A stretch of 64,000 nt of DNA, from the NCBI RefSeq assembly GCF_900115955.1, contig NZ_FOYL01000022.1, positions 1 through 64,000 of the forward strand. The letters are read 5' to 3'. This document shows, piece by piece, positions 9,125 to 17,400 of this stretch. Each line of letters begins with the position of its first letter. Positions within the stretch are counted from its first letter, which is position 1. A program made the position numbers and the translations under genes. Under the pieces are notes generated by a model that was not told the origin of the DNA, ran no database searches, and worked only from the letters and a program-made list of their open reading frames with translations. This stretch comes from Lentzea waywayandensis (GTDB taxonomy: Bacteria; Actinomycetota; Actinomycetes; Mycobacteriales; Pseudonocardiaceae).

Positions 9125-10159
9125 ATGACCGGCTTCCCGCGCGACCAGTGGTACGTCGCGGCTTATGGTTCCGAGATCGAGCACGACCTGTTCAACCGCA
9201 CCATCTGCGGCGAGCCGATCCTGTTCTGGCGCACTCGCGACGGCGCGGTGACGGCCATGCCGGACCGCTGTGTGCACCGCCGTTTCCCGTTGTCGCAAAA
9301 GCCTTCCCGGCTCGTCGACGACCAGGTGGTCTGCGGGTACCACGGCTTCACCTACGACGCGAACGGCAAGTGCGTCGCCGTGCCCGGCCAGACCCGCATC
9401 CCGCGCACCGCACGGCTTCTGCCCTACCCCGTCGTCGAGCAGGACTCGTTCGTGTGGGTCTTCATCGGCGACCCGGCGAACGCCGACGCGTCGCGGATCC
9501 CGCGGGCGCCGTGGCTCGTCTCGCCGGACTACACGACGGTCGCCGGCATGGAACCGTTGAACGCCCGGTACGAGCTGCTCGTCGACAACCTGCTGGACCT
9601 CTCGCACGAGACTTACCTGCACGGTGGTTACATCGGCACACCGGAGGTCGCGTCCACTCCGATCACGACCGAGGTCGACGAGGACGCCGGCGTCGTCTAC
9701 GTGTCGCGGCACATGGACGACGCGGAATGCCCGCCGTTCTACGCCAAGTCCACCGGCCTGCAGGGCAGGATCGCGCGCTGGCAGGACATCGAGTACACGC
9801 CACCGTGCCTGTACAAACTGCACAGTCGCATCGCGCCGGTCGGCTCCGTGCCCAACCCGGACGGCACCGACCCGGACGCGTTCCACGTCGAGGTCGTGTA
9901 CGCGATCACGCCGGAGACCGAGTCCTCGACGCACGACTTCTGGTGCGTGGCACGGGATTTCGCGCTCGGGGACGAGGAGGTCTCCGCGTTCCTCGCCGAG
10001 AACAACCGCACCGTCGTCATGCAGGACGTCGTGGCGTTGAACGTGCTGGAACAGGTCATCGCGAAGGAGCCGGACGGCTACCAGGAGCTGTCGATCAACA
10101 TCGACACCGGTGGGCTGGCCGCACGGCGGATGCTCAAGCGCCTGTGTGAGAAGGCATGA
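9125..10159 (+). CDS. vanA: Rieske oxygenase alpha subunit, vanillate O-demethylase type
   Basis: A 344-aa protein of VanA size. The N-terminal Rieske [2Fe-2S] site is CVHRR then CGYHGF (C-x-H ... C-x-x-H). The mononuclear iron site is in the helix NLLDLSHETYLHGG (D/H-x4-H pattern). GAGGAG lies 5-6 nt before the ATG. It is expected to demethylate a methoxy-aromatic such as vanillate, releasing formaldehyde and using electrons from the reductase two genes downstream. The exact substrate is not proven. Stop and next start overlap (ATGA). Confidence 0.82.
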   Translation: MTGFPRDQWYVAAYGSEIEHDLFNRTICGEPILFWRTRDGAVTAMPDRCVHRRFPLSQKPSRLVDDQVVCGYHGFTYDANGKCVAVPGQTRIPRTARLLPYPVVEQDSFVWVFIGDPANADASRIPRAPWLVSPDYTTVAGMEPLNARYELLVDNLLDLSHETYLHGGYIGTPEVASTPITTEVDEDAGVVYVSRHMDDAECPPFYAKSTGLQGRIARWQDIEYTPPCLYKLHSRIAPVGSVPNPDGTDPDAFHVEVVYAITPETESSTHDFWCVARDFALGDEEVSAFLAENNRTVVMQDVVALNVLEQVIAKEPDGYQELSINIDTGGLAARRMLKRLCEKA

Positions 10160-10314
10160 ACGCGCTCACCGGCGACCGCGTGTTCCGCATCCACTGGGTG
10201 CTGGGCACGGACCGGCTCCGCGCGGTGTGCCATTGCTCCGCCGAGCGCGAGTTCGAAGATCCCGTCGAGCTCTGGGCGTGGCTGCTCGATCATCCCAATG
10301 GGCACACGTCATGA
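10156..10314 (+). CDS. 52-aa conserved-position small protein between VanA and VanB
   Basis: It begins MNALTGDRVFRIHWVLGTDR and ends DPVELWAWLLDHPNGHTS. ATGA overlaps join it to the oxygenase at 10156 and to the reductase at 10311, so the three are one coupled operon and the frame is real despite its length. It contains CHC and several Trp/His residues but no known domain. Possible roles are an assembly or electron-transfer accessory of the demethylase (inference). Confidence 0.8.
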   Translation: MNALTGDRVFRIHWVLGTDRLRAVCHCSAEREFEDPVELWAWLLDHPNGHTS

Positions 10315-11240
10315 AGCTTCTACTGGACGACAAGGAACCGATCGCCGACGGTGTGGTGCTCCTGACGCTGCGGCATCCGGACGGCGACCCGCTACCGGGC
10401 TGGACACCGGGTGCCCACGTCGACCTCGTACTCGCCGACGACCTGGTGCGCCAGTACTCGCTGTGCGGCGACCCCGACGACACCTCGATCATGCAGGTCG
10501 CTGTCCTTCGTGAACCAGACGGGCGCGGCGGCTCACAGCACGTGCACGACGTTCTCGCCGTGGGGCAGCAAATCGAAGTGCGAGGGCCGCGCAACCACTT
10601 CGAGCTCGTCGAGGCGAAGCGCTACCTGTTCATCGCCGGTGGCATCGGCATCACCCCGATCCTGCCGATGATCGCCCAGGTCGAGACGACAGGTCACGAC
10701 TGGCGGTTGCTCTACGGCGGCAGAACGCGATCCTCCATGGCGTTCCGCGACGAGCTCGAGCACCTCGGCCAGGTCGAGATCCGTCCGGAGGACGAGCACG
10801 GCCTGTTGGACCTGCGGGCGGTGCTCGGTGAGCCGGACGAGGACACCGCCGTCTACTGCTGCGGTCCGGAAGGCCTGCTGACCGCCGTCGAGCAGCATTG
10901 TGCGGACTGGCGGGAAGGCGCACTCCACATCGAACGGTTCGCACCGAAAACCGTTGCGGCACAAGGGCCTCGGCACGAGTTCGAGATCGAGCTGTCGCAG
11001 ACCGGTGCGGTGTTGCGGGTGCCGGCCGGGCAGTCCGTCCTCGAGGTCGTCGAACGAGCGGGCGTGGCCGTGTTGTCGTCCTGTCAGGAGGGCACCTGTG
11101 GCACCTGCGAGACGACCGTGCTCGCCGGGACACCCGATCACCGCGACTCCGTGCTCACCGACCAGGAGCGGGCGGCGGGCGACGCGATGATGATCTGCGT
11201 GTCCCGGTCCCGTTCACCCCGGCTGGTGCTGGACCTCTGA
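10311..11240 (+). CDS. vanB: Ferredoxin reductase subunit, vanillate demethylase type
   Basis: A 309-aa phthalate-dioxygenase-reductase-type protein. The flavin domain comes first (RQYSLCGDPDD, the R-x-YS motif). The NAD domain has FIAGGIGITPILPMI and YCCGPEGLL. The C-terminal plant-type [2Fe-2S] domain has SCQEGTCGTC and a later Cys in MMICVSR. It passes electrons from NAD(P)H to the Rieske oxygenase. Start and spacing are fixed by the ATGA overlap with the small gene. Confidence 0.88.
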   Translation: MKLLLDDKEPIADGVVLLTLRHPDGDPLPGWTPGAHVDLVLADDLVRQYSLCGDPDDTSIMQVAVLREPDGRGGSQHVHDVLAVGQQIEVRGPRNHFELVEAKRYLFIAGGIGITPILPMIAQVETTGHDWRLLYGGRTRSSMAFRDELEHLGQVEIRPEDEHGLLDLRAVLGEPDEDTAVYCCGPEGLLTAVEQHCADWREGALHIERFAPKTVAAQGPRHEFEIELSQTGAVLRVPAGQSVLEVVERAGVAVLSSCQEGTCGTCETTVLAGTPDHRDSVLTDQERAAGDAMMICVSRSRSPRLVLDL

Positions 11241-11290
11241 GGTAGACCCAAGAACTTCTTGACAGTTCAACAAGGCAGGCGCATCCTGTT

Positions 11291-11326
11291 AATATCAGGA
11301 ATCCTGATATTCGAGATCCTGATATC
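11291..11326. promoter_or_regulatory. Perfect palindrome plus third half-site before an aborted start
   Basis: AATATCAGGA at 11291-11300 is mirrored exactly at 11302-11311. A third half-site, TCCTGATAT, follows at 11317-11325, 15 bp on. A TTGACA lies at 11259. Downstream, a good ribosome site (CGAGGAGCTGAACC) leads to an ATG at 11350 that meets a stop after four codons (MRGH). This looks like an operator and leader whose gene has been lost. Confidence 0.6.
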
Positions 11327-11360
11327 GCCGCTCAACGAGGAGCTGAACCATGCGTGGTCA

Positions 11361-11789
11361 CTAGGAACCGGCGAGAGCGGCGCGGCACCGGTTGAGCAGG
11401 TCGTGCAGCGCGGTTCGCTCGTTCTTGCTGAGCCTGCTCACCATCCGTTCCTCGATCGCCGCGACCTCGGCGGCGTGCTCGTCCAGGAACGCCCTGCCCT
11501 TGTCCGTGAGGCTGATCAGCAACCTCCTGCCGTGCGCGGGGTCCTGCTCTCGGACGATCAGCTCACGCCGCTCCAGTGCGGCGACCATGTCGGTCATCGT
11601 CTGCGCGGTCACGAACGAGTTGCGCGCCAGTTCCGCCGACGTGAGGCCGTCGCGGCCGGCCAGCACCGTCAGCGCGGTGTACTGCAGGGTCGTCACGCCG
11701 GCAGGGCGCAGCACCTCGTCCATGAGTGCACGCACCGCGAGCTCCACCTGCTTGACCTCGTACATCAGCGACGGTCGCAAGCGCCTCAC
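11361..11789 (-). CDS. MarR-family regulator
   Basis: About 142 aa from a GTG at 11789; an in-frame ATG at 11849 would overlap the divergent gene start, so the shorter form is preferred. The winged helix is evident: TTLQYTALTVLAGRDGLTSA, ELARNSFVTAQTMTDMVAAL, then the wing EQDPAHGRRLLISLTDKG. Family members sense phenolic or aromatic compounds. It is divergent from the aldehyde dehydrogenase (58-bp gap), so it probably regulates the aldehyde and alcohol dehydrogenase pair. The palindrome at 11291 lies beyond its 3' end. Confidence 0.85.
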   Translation of the reverse strand: MRRLRPSLMYEVKQVELAVRALMDEVLRPAGVTTLQYTALTVLAGRDGLTSAELARNSFVTAQTMTDMVAALERRELIVREQDPAHGRRLLISLTDKGRAFLDEHAAEVAAIEERMVSRLSKNERTALHDLLNRCRAALAGS

Positions 11790-11847
11790 CTTCCCCAACT
11801 CGATCTTCTCTCTCCTTCGAAGCCTGTCACAGAAAGGCAAATCCGCC

Positions 11848-13326
11848 ATGACCACAGTCGACGACCGGCCGACCGCAACGGTGCGCCGCCCCGACGTCGC
11901 ACCTGGCAAGTTGTTCATCGGAGGTCAGTGGCGCGCGGCCGAGAACGGGGTCCGGTTCGACGTGGTCGACCCGTCCACCGGCTCTGTCGTGACGTCCGTC
12001 GCCAGAGCGGGGAAGTCCGACGTGGACGACGCGGTCGCCGCGGCGCGCGCGGCGTTCGACGGCTGGGCGGCGACACCCGGCAGACATCGTGCCCGGATCC
12101 TGCACCGCGTCGCCGACGTCGTGCGGGCCAGGGCGGACGAGCTCGTCGCAACGGAGAGCCTCGACGTCGGCAAGCCGGTCTCGTTGTGCCGCCCGGTCGA
12201 CGTGGAGACGACCGCCGAGCAGTACGAGTACTACGCGGCGCTGGCACAAAGCATCGACGGGGCGACGCGGCAGATCCCCATCCCCGCGCACGCCTACACC
12301 CGCCGCGAACCGATCGGGGTGGTCGCGGCGATCACACCGTTCAACTTCCCGCTGATCCTGTCGAGCTCGAAGATCGCGCCGGCGCTCGCGGCCGGCAACA
12401 CGGTGGTGCACAAGCCCGCGGAGGACACGCCGCTCAGCGCGTTGCTGATGGCCGAGATCCTCGCCGAGGCCGGTGTGCCCGCGGGTGTGGTCAACGTGGT
12501 CACCGGGTTCGGCTCGGAGATCGGCGACCACCTGGTGTGCCACCCCGGTGTGGACAAGGTGGCGTTCACCGGGTCCACCGCGGTCGGCAGGCACGCGGCG
12601 AGCGTGGCGGGCGCGCAGCTCAAGCCGATGACGATGGAGCTGGGCGGCAACGCGGCGCACATCGTCTTCGAGGACGCCGACCTCGAGAAGGCGATCGGCG
12701 CGGCGATCAAGGGGTTCGTCTTCAACACGGGCCAGTTCTGCATGGGCGGACCCCGTCTCCTCGTCGCGTCGTCGTTGTACGACACCGTTGTGGGCGCGCT
12801 CGCCGACGCCGTGCCGCACGTCCCGCTCGGCGACCCGTTCGACCCGGCGACCGTGATCGGCCCGATGGCCGGCGAACGTCATCTGTCCAAGGTGGAACGC
12901 TATGTCGCACTGGCGAGAGCGGAGGGCGGCCGGATCGTCACCGGCGGGCAGCGCGTGGACCGGGACGGCTTCTTCTTCGAGCCGACGGTGATCGCGGACC
13001 TGCAAGGTCACTCTCCCGTCGTGCAGGAGGAGCTCTTCGGCCCGGTGCTGACCGTGCAGCGGTTCGCCAGCGAGGACGAGGCGGTCGCCATGGCCAACGG
13101 CACGCCCTACGGCCTCGCCGCCGGGCTGCAGACCGAGAACCTCGCCCGTGCGCACCGGGTGGCGGCCCGGCTGCAGGCGGGCATCGTCTGGGTCAACGAC
13201 TGGGCGATGCTCGACCCGGCGATCCCGTTCGGCGGCGTCAAGGACTCTGGACACGGCCGCGAGTACGGCCCGGAGGCACTCGCCTCCTACACGCGCACCA
13301 AGTCAGTCGTCATCTCCCTGGCCTGA
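11848..13326 (+). CDS. NAD(P)-dependent (aryl) aldehyde dehydrogenase
   Basis: A 492-aa protein of normal ALDH length. The fold motifs are visible: ITPFNFPLILSSSKIAPALA, VAFTGSTAVGRH, catalytic Glu in MELGGNA, catalytic Cys in NTGQFCMGGPR, and the EELFGPVL and PFGGVKDSG signatures. In this setting (aryl-alcohol dehydrogenase next, vanillate demethylase upstream) oxidation of vanillin or benzaldehyde-type aldehydes to acids is likely (inference). AGAAAGG precedes the ATG. Confidence 0.85.
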   Translation: MTTVDDRPTATVRRPDVAPGKLFIGGQWRAAENGVRFDVVDPSTGSVVTSVARAGKSDVDDAVAAARAAFDGWAATPGRHRARILHRVADVVRARADELVATESLDVGKPVSLCRPVDVETTAEQYEYYAALAQSIDGATRQIPIPAHAYTRREPIGVVAAITPFNFPLILSSSKIAPALAAGNTVVHKPAEDTPLSALLMAEILAEAGVPAGVVNVVTGFGSEIGDHLVCHPGVDKVAFTGSTAVGRHAASVAGAQLKPMTMELGGNAAHIVFEDADLEKAIGAAIKGFVFNTGQFCMGGPRLLVASSLYDTVVGALADAVPHVPLGDPFDPATVIGPMAGERHLSKVERYVALARAEGGRIVTGGQRVDRDGFFFEPTVIADLQGHSPVVQEELFGPVLTVQRFASEDEAVAMANGTPYGLAAGLQTENLARAHRVAARLQAGIVWVNDWAMLDPAIPFGGVKDSGHGREYGPEALASYTRTKSVVISLA

Positions 13327-13375
13327 TTCTCCGGCCGTCACCGTTCCGCTCGCCTGATCCCACGGGAGAACTTCC

Positions 13376-14488
13376 ATGTCCACCACAACGACCGCGGCCG
13401 TCGTCGAGTCCGCCGGTTCCGGGTTCGCGCTCTCCGAGGTGACGCTGGACGACCTGCGACCGGACGAGGTCCGCGTCCGCGTCGTCGCCGCGGGTGTCTG
13501 CCACACCGACCTCGGCGTCGCCGCCGGCCACCTGCCGTTCCCGCTGCCGGGCGTGCTCGGCCACGAGGGCGCCGGGATCGTCGAGGACGTCGGCTCCTCG
13601 GTCACGAAGGTCGCCGCGGGCGACCAGGTGCTGCTGAGCTACACCTCGTGCGGCCGCTGCCCGCACTGCCGTGACGGCCACCCCGCCTACTGCGACACCT
13701 GGCTGCCGTCGAACCTGATCGGCGGCGAACGAGCCGACGGGACGTCGCCGATCTCCCGCGACGGCGTCCCGCTCGGCGGCCACTTCTTCGGCCAGTCGAG
13801 CTTCGCCCACCACGCCGTCGTCGACGAGCGCAGTCTGGTCAAGGTCCCCGCCGACGCACCGCTCGACCTGCTCGCCCCGCTCGGCTGCGGAATCATGACC
13901 GGCGTGGGCGCCGTCTGGAACGTGCTGGCGCCGCGCCCCGGCGCCACCCTGCTCGTCACCGGAGCCGGCGCGGTCGGGCTGTCCGCGATCATGGCGGCCC
14001 TGCTCACCCCGGCGACCCGGATCATCGCGGCCGATCGCGTGCCGCATCGGCTGGCGCTGGCCGCCGAACTCGGCGCCACCGACACCGTCGACACCACACA
14101 CCAGGACCTCGGCGACGCGATCTCGAAGCTCACCTCCGGCCGCGGTGTCGACGGTGTCGTGGAGACGACCGGCAACGCCGGTGTGCTGCGCACTGCGATC
14201 TCCGCACTCGCGAGCCGCGGCACCGCGGTGATCGTCGGCGCGCCCTCGTTCGGCACCGAGGTGCCCGTCGACGTGAACTTCATGCTGCCCGGACGCCGCG
14301 TCGTCGGGCTCACCATGGGCGACGCCGAGACGCAGTCGCTGATCCCCGCGCTCGTCGACCTCGTCGCCGGCGGCAGGTTGCCGATCGACAGGCTGGTCAC
14401 CCACTACGCGTTCGAGGACATCCAGCAGGCCGTTGACGACGTGCTGACCGGCGTGACGATCAAACCCGTGCTGCGGCTGGCCGGGTGA
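13376..14488 (+). CDS. Zinc-dependent aryl-alcohol dehydrogenase
   Basis: A 370-aa medium-chain dehydrogenase. The catalytic zinc site has CHTD and GHEGAGIV. The structural zinc lobe is CGRCPHCRDGHPAYC. The Rossmann motif is VTGAGAVGLSAI followed by IIAADR. The form resembles XylB-type benzyl-alcohol dehydrogenases. It lies 49 bp after the aldehyde dehydrogenase and probably supplies its substrate by oxidising an aromatic alcohol. Confidence 0.86.
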   Translation: MSTTTTAAVVESAGSGFALSEVTLDDLRPDEVRVRVVAAGVCHTDLGVAAGHLPFPLPGVLGHEGAGIVEDVGSSVTKVAAGDQVLLSYTSCGRCPHCRDGHPAYCDTWLPSNLIGGERADGTSPISRDGVPLGGHFFGQSSFAHHAVVDERSLVKVPADAPLDLLAPLGCGIMTGVGAVWNVLAPRPGATLLVTGAGAVGLSAIMAALLTPATRIIAADRVPHRLALAAELGATDTVDTTHQDLGDAISKLTSGRGVDGVVETTGNAGVLRTAISALASRGTAVIVGAPSFGTEVPVDVNFMLPGRRVVGLTMGDAETQSLIPALVDLVAGGRLPIDRLVTHYAFEDIQQAVDDVLTGVTIKPVLRLAG

Positions 14489-14516
14489 CGACGGTGAGCC
14501 TGTCGATGGTCAGGCC

Positions 14517-15152
14517 TTACCGCGACGGCGATGCGGCGGTGGACACCGGGGCGGTGAGCATGCCGACGATCAGGTCGACCAGTTCAGCGGCCGAGTGCGG
14601 GTCGTCCGGCGGCAGGTCGCCCGCGCACACGGCCCGCTCACGGTCGGCGAGCAGGGCGAACAGCACGGTGGGAAGGACGCGCAGCCGACGGCGTCTGAGC
14701 GCGGGTGAAAGGTCCCGCAGCGCGCGGTCGAGGCGAATGATGATCAGCCGGACCGCGGCCCGCCCAGCTCGGTCGAGGTTGGTGTCCGCGGACAACGCGG
14801 AGTGAGTGCGGACCTGTTCGAGAAACCGCGCGTAGTGGGTGGCGCCGTGTTCATAGGGGACGGTCAGCATCGGCATCACCAGCGCCGAGACCAGAGCGCG
14901 GACGTCCTGTGCCTCACCGGTCGCCTCACTCTCGGCGAGCAGTTCGAGACGATGCTGCTCGAGGTCGGCGATGCGATGCTCGGCGACGGCGTCGATCAGC
15001 CCGTCCCTGGAGCCGAAGTGGTACTGGACGGCCGAGTTGTTGCGCTGGCCCGCGGCCGTCGCGATGTCGCGCAACGGCACCTCCGGGCCGTGCTCGGCGA
15101 TCAACCGCTCGGCGGCGACGATGATCCGTTCCCTGGCGTCCGCGCTGGCCAC
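14517..15152 (-). CDS. TetR-family regulator
   Basis: A 211-aa protein from a GTG at 15152. The HTH is RIIVAAERLIAEHGPEVPLR, then DIATAAGQRNNSAVQYHFGS, the form seen in acyl-CoA or aromatic-responsive TetR proteins. It is divergent from the SDR gene; the palindrome at 15180 in the shared 58-bp gap is the obvious operator for both. It likely represses the SDR and DapB-like pair. Confidence 0.86.
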   Translation of the reverse strand: MASADARERIIVAAERLIAEHGPEVPLRDIATAAGQRNNSAVQYHFGSRDGLIDAVAEHRIADLEQHRLELLAESEATGEAQDVRALVSALVMPMLTVPYEHGATHYARFLEQVRTHSALSADTNLDRAGRAAVRLIIIRLDRALRDLSPALRRRRLRVLPTVLFALLADRERAVCAGDLPPDDPHSAAELVDLIVGMLTAPVSTAASPSR

Positions 15153-15179
15153 GGCACCACGTTAACACGCGCATCTTGA

Positions 15180-15203
15180 CTTTTAAGCACTAGAGCTTAA
15201 GAG
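15180..15203. promoter_or_regulatory. Inverted repeat operator between TetR and SDR
   Basis: CTTTTAAGC at 15180-15188 and GCTTAAGAG at 15195-15203 pair in 8 of 9 positions around ACTAGA; the inner TTAAGC arms are perfect. Its central place in the divergent gap fits a TetR site. Confidence 0.7.
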
Positions 15204-15210
15204 TGGCCGG

Positions 15211-15999
15211 GTGGTGACGGACATGTTCAGGTTGCCCGGCGCGGTGGCTGTGGTGACCGGCGCGGGCCGCGGCATCGGCGCGGCATCGGCGATAGCGCTG
15301 GCAGAGGCCGGCGCGGACGTGGTGATCAGCGCGCGCACCGCGGAGCAGTTGGCAGAGGTCGCGGGCAAGATCGCGGCACTGGGACGGAGTGCCGTCGTCG
15401 TGCCGGCGGATCTGTCCGATGTGGACGCCGTGGCCGCGCTGGCGCACACGGCCGCCGAGCGATTCGGGCGGCTGGACGTGGTGGTGAACAACGTGGGCGG
15501 CACCATGCCCAACACGTTCCTGACGACGACGCCCGGCTTCCTGGAAGACGCCTTCCACTTCAACGTCACCACCGCACACGCGCTGACCAGTGCGGCGGTC
15601 CCGCTCATGCTCGACGGAGGTGGCGGGTCGGTGGTCAACATCGCCTCCGTCATGGGCCGGCTCGCCGGTCGGGGGTTCCTCGCCTACGGAACCGCGAAGG
15701 CGGCCCTGACCCACTACACGCGCCTGGCCGCCACGGACCTCGCGCCGAGGATCAGGGTGAACGCGATCGACGTGGGCTCGGTCCACACCTCGGCACTGGA
15801 CGTGGTCGCCCGCGACGAGAAGATCAGGACCTCGATGGAACAGGCGACGCCGTTGCGCCGGCTGGGACACCCCGACGAGGTCGCGGCCGCGGTGCTGTTC
15901 CTGGCGTCACGTGCCTCCGGCTACACCACGGGATCAGTGCTGCGCGTCGACGGCGGGATCGGCGCGCCCAACCTCGACTTCAACCTGCCTGATCTCTGA
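15211..15999 (+). CDS. Short-chain dehydrogenase/reductase
   Basis: A 262-aa classical SDR: cofactor motif TGAGRGIGAAS, NNVGG, catalytic Ser in NIASVMGR, and Y-x3-K as AYGTAKAA. The C-terminus has VLRVDGGIGAPN. The start is the first of two adjacent GTG codons. It is 10 bp upstream of the DapB-like gene and co-transcribed with it. The substrate is unknown; an alcohol or ketone of the same catabolic route is likely (inference). Confidence 0.86.
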   Translation: MVTDMFRLPGAVAVVTGAGRGIGAASAIALAEAGADVVISARTAEQLAEVAGKIAALGRSAVVVPADLSDVDAVAALAHTAAERFGRLDVVVNNVGGTMPNTFLTTTPGFLEDAFHFNVTTAHALTSAAVPLMLDGGGGSVVNIASVMGRLAGRGFLAYGTAKAALTHYTRLAATDLAPRIRVNAIDVGSVHTSALDVVARDEKIRTSMEQATPLRRLGHPDEVAAAVLFLASRASGYTTGSVLRVDGGIGAPNLDFNLPDL

Positions 16000-16009
16000 G
16001 GAGGCCCAG

Positions 16010-17095
16010 ATGCGCGTGGTGCAGTGGAGCACCGGCAACGTCGGCAGGTGGGCGTTGCGCGGCATCATCGACCACCCTGCTCTGGAACTGGCGGGCGTGT
16101 GGGTGTCCAACCCCGCCAAGAACGGCCGCGACGCCGGGGAACTGGCCGGGGTGGACCCGCTCGGGATCCGGGCGACCACGGACGCCGCCCAGCTGATCGC
16201 GGCTGAGCCGGACTGCGTCGTCTACACGGCGATGGCCGACAACCGGTTGACGGAGGCGATCGACGACCTGTGCCTGTTGCTGCGGGCAGGCATCAACGTG
16301 GTGGCCAGTGGTCCGGTGTTCCTGTCCTACCCGGAGGGCACAGTGCCACCCGAGCTGATCGAGCCCATTCGCCAGGCCGCGGCCGAGGGCGGAAGTTCGC
16401 TGTGGGTCAACGGAATCGATCCCGGCTGGGCCAACGACTGGCTACCCCTGCTGTTGTCCGGCACCTGTCAGCGCATCGACCTCATCCGCTGCTCGGAGAT
16501 CACGGACTACTCCACCTACGACAACCCGCTGGTGCTGTTCGACATCATGGGCTTCGGCACACCGCTCGACCACACTCCGCTGCTGCTGCAGCCTGGTGTG
16601 CTCTCGCTCGCCTGGGGCAGCGTGGTCCGCCAACTGGCCGCCGCCCTGGACGTCCCGCTGGATTCGATCGTCGAACACCACGAGCGGTACCCGGCGCCGG
16701 CCCCCTTCACGGCCGCGGGCCGCACGATCGCAGAAGGCACCATGGCGGCATTGCGGTTCACCGTCAGCGGCATGATCGCGGATCAACCGGTGCTCGTGCT
16801 CGAACACGTCACCAGACTGCGCCCGGACCTCGCGCCGGACTGGCCACAGCCGGTCGGCACCGGCTGCTACCGCGTGGAGATCACCGGCGAACCCAACTAC
16901 GTGCTGGACCTGCGACTGACCGGCGGCGACGGCGACCACAACACCGCGGGCGTGGCGTCCACCGCCATGCGTCTGGTCAACGCCGTTCCCGCGGTCGTCG
17001 GCGCACCACCCGGCCTGCTCACCGCACTCGACCTGCCCCTGACCACCGGACGCGGACTGGTGTCGGTTCCCGGACGCCGCGTCACGAACGCGTAA
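16010..17095 (+). CDS. DapB-like NAD(P)-binding oxidoreductase
   Basis: A 361-aa protein. GAGGAGG lies 6 nt before the ATG. The N-terminus VQWSTGNVGRWALRGIIDHP followed by LELAGVWV is the Rossmann segment found in the dihydrodipicolinate-reductase-like family of actinobacteria, often beside terpene, steroid or aromatic degradation genes. The C-terminal half has no recognised catalytic motif. A small CCGGC/GCCGG hairpin at 17108-17120 follows. Confidence 0.75.
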   Translation: MRVVQWSTGNVGRWALRGIIDHPALELAGVWVSNPAKNGRDAGELAGVDPLGIRATTDAAQLIAAEPDCVVYTAMADNRLTEAIDDLCLLLRAGINVVASGPVFLSYPEGTVPPELIEPIRQAAAEGGSSLWVNGIDPGWANDWLPLLLSGTCQRIDLIRCSEITDYSTYDNPLVLFDIMGFGTPLDHTPLLLQPGVLSLAWGSVVRQLAAALDVPLDSIVEHHERYPAPAPFTAAGRTIAEGTMAALRFTVSGMIADQPVLVLEHVTRLRPDLAPDWPQPVGTGCYRVEITGEPNYVLDLRLTGGDGDHNTAGVASTAMRLVNAVPAVVGAPPGLLTALDLPLTTGRGLVSVPGRRVTNA

Positions 17096-17214
17096 GTCAC
17101 CCACCGCCCGGCTTCGCCGGAGGTGTACTGCCCGGAAAGTCATCGCCGCTCTGAGCAGTGATGTTCTTCCTGCTGTGAGCATGCTCGGGTGATCGTTTCG
17201 CTGTTCGTCGGCAG

Positions 17215-17400
17215 TTGACCAGACCGGTCCGCTATGAGCCGGCGGACCGGTTCTGGTTTGCCGCGCTGTCCAGGCTGGGTGGATCGTTCGCGCTGGAAGG
17301 TTGCCGGCTTGGTCATCGCCTCGGCGCCTCGACGGTCTGGGAGATCCTCGAGTCGCTCCGGCTCGATTCGGGTTGCAGATCCACCCCTGACCAGGTCATG
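17215..17400 (+). pseudogene. Internally deleted integrase-core transposase fragment
   Basis: VRYEPADRFWFAALSRL is the conserved N-terminus of these transposases. It is followed after unrelated residues by LGHRLGASTVWEIL, which normally lies about 100 residues further on. The copy is therefore an N-terminal fragment with an internal deletion. It ends at the 3' end of the ferritin-like gene. Confidence 0.75.

Noticed and set aside
11827..13254. 475-aa minus-strand frame opposite the aldehyde dehydrogenase
   Set aside because: Shadow of a gene with all ALDH catalytic motifs.
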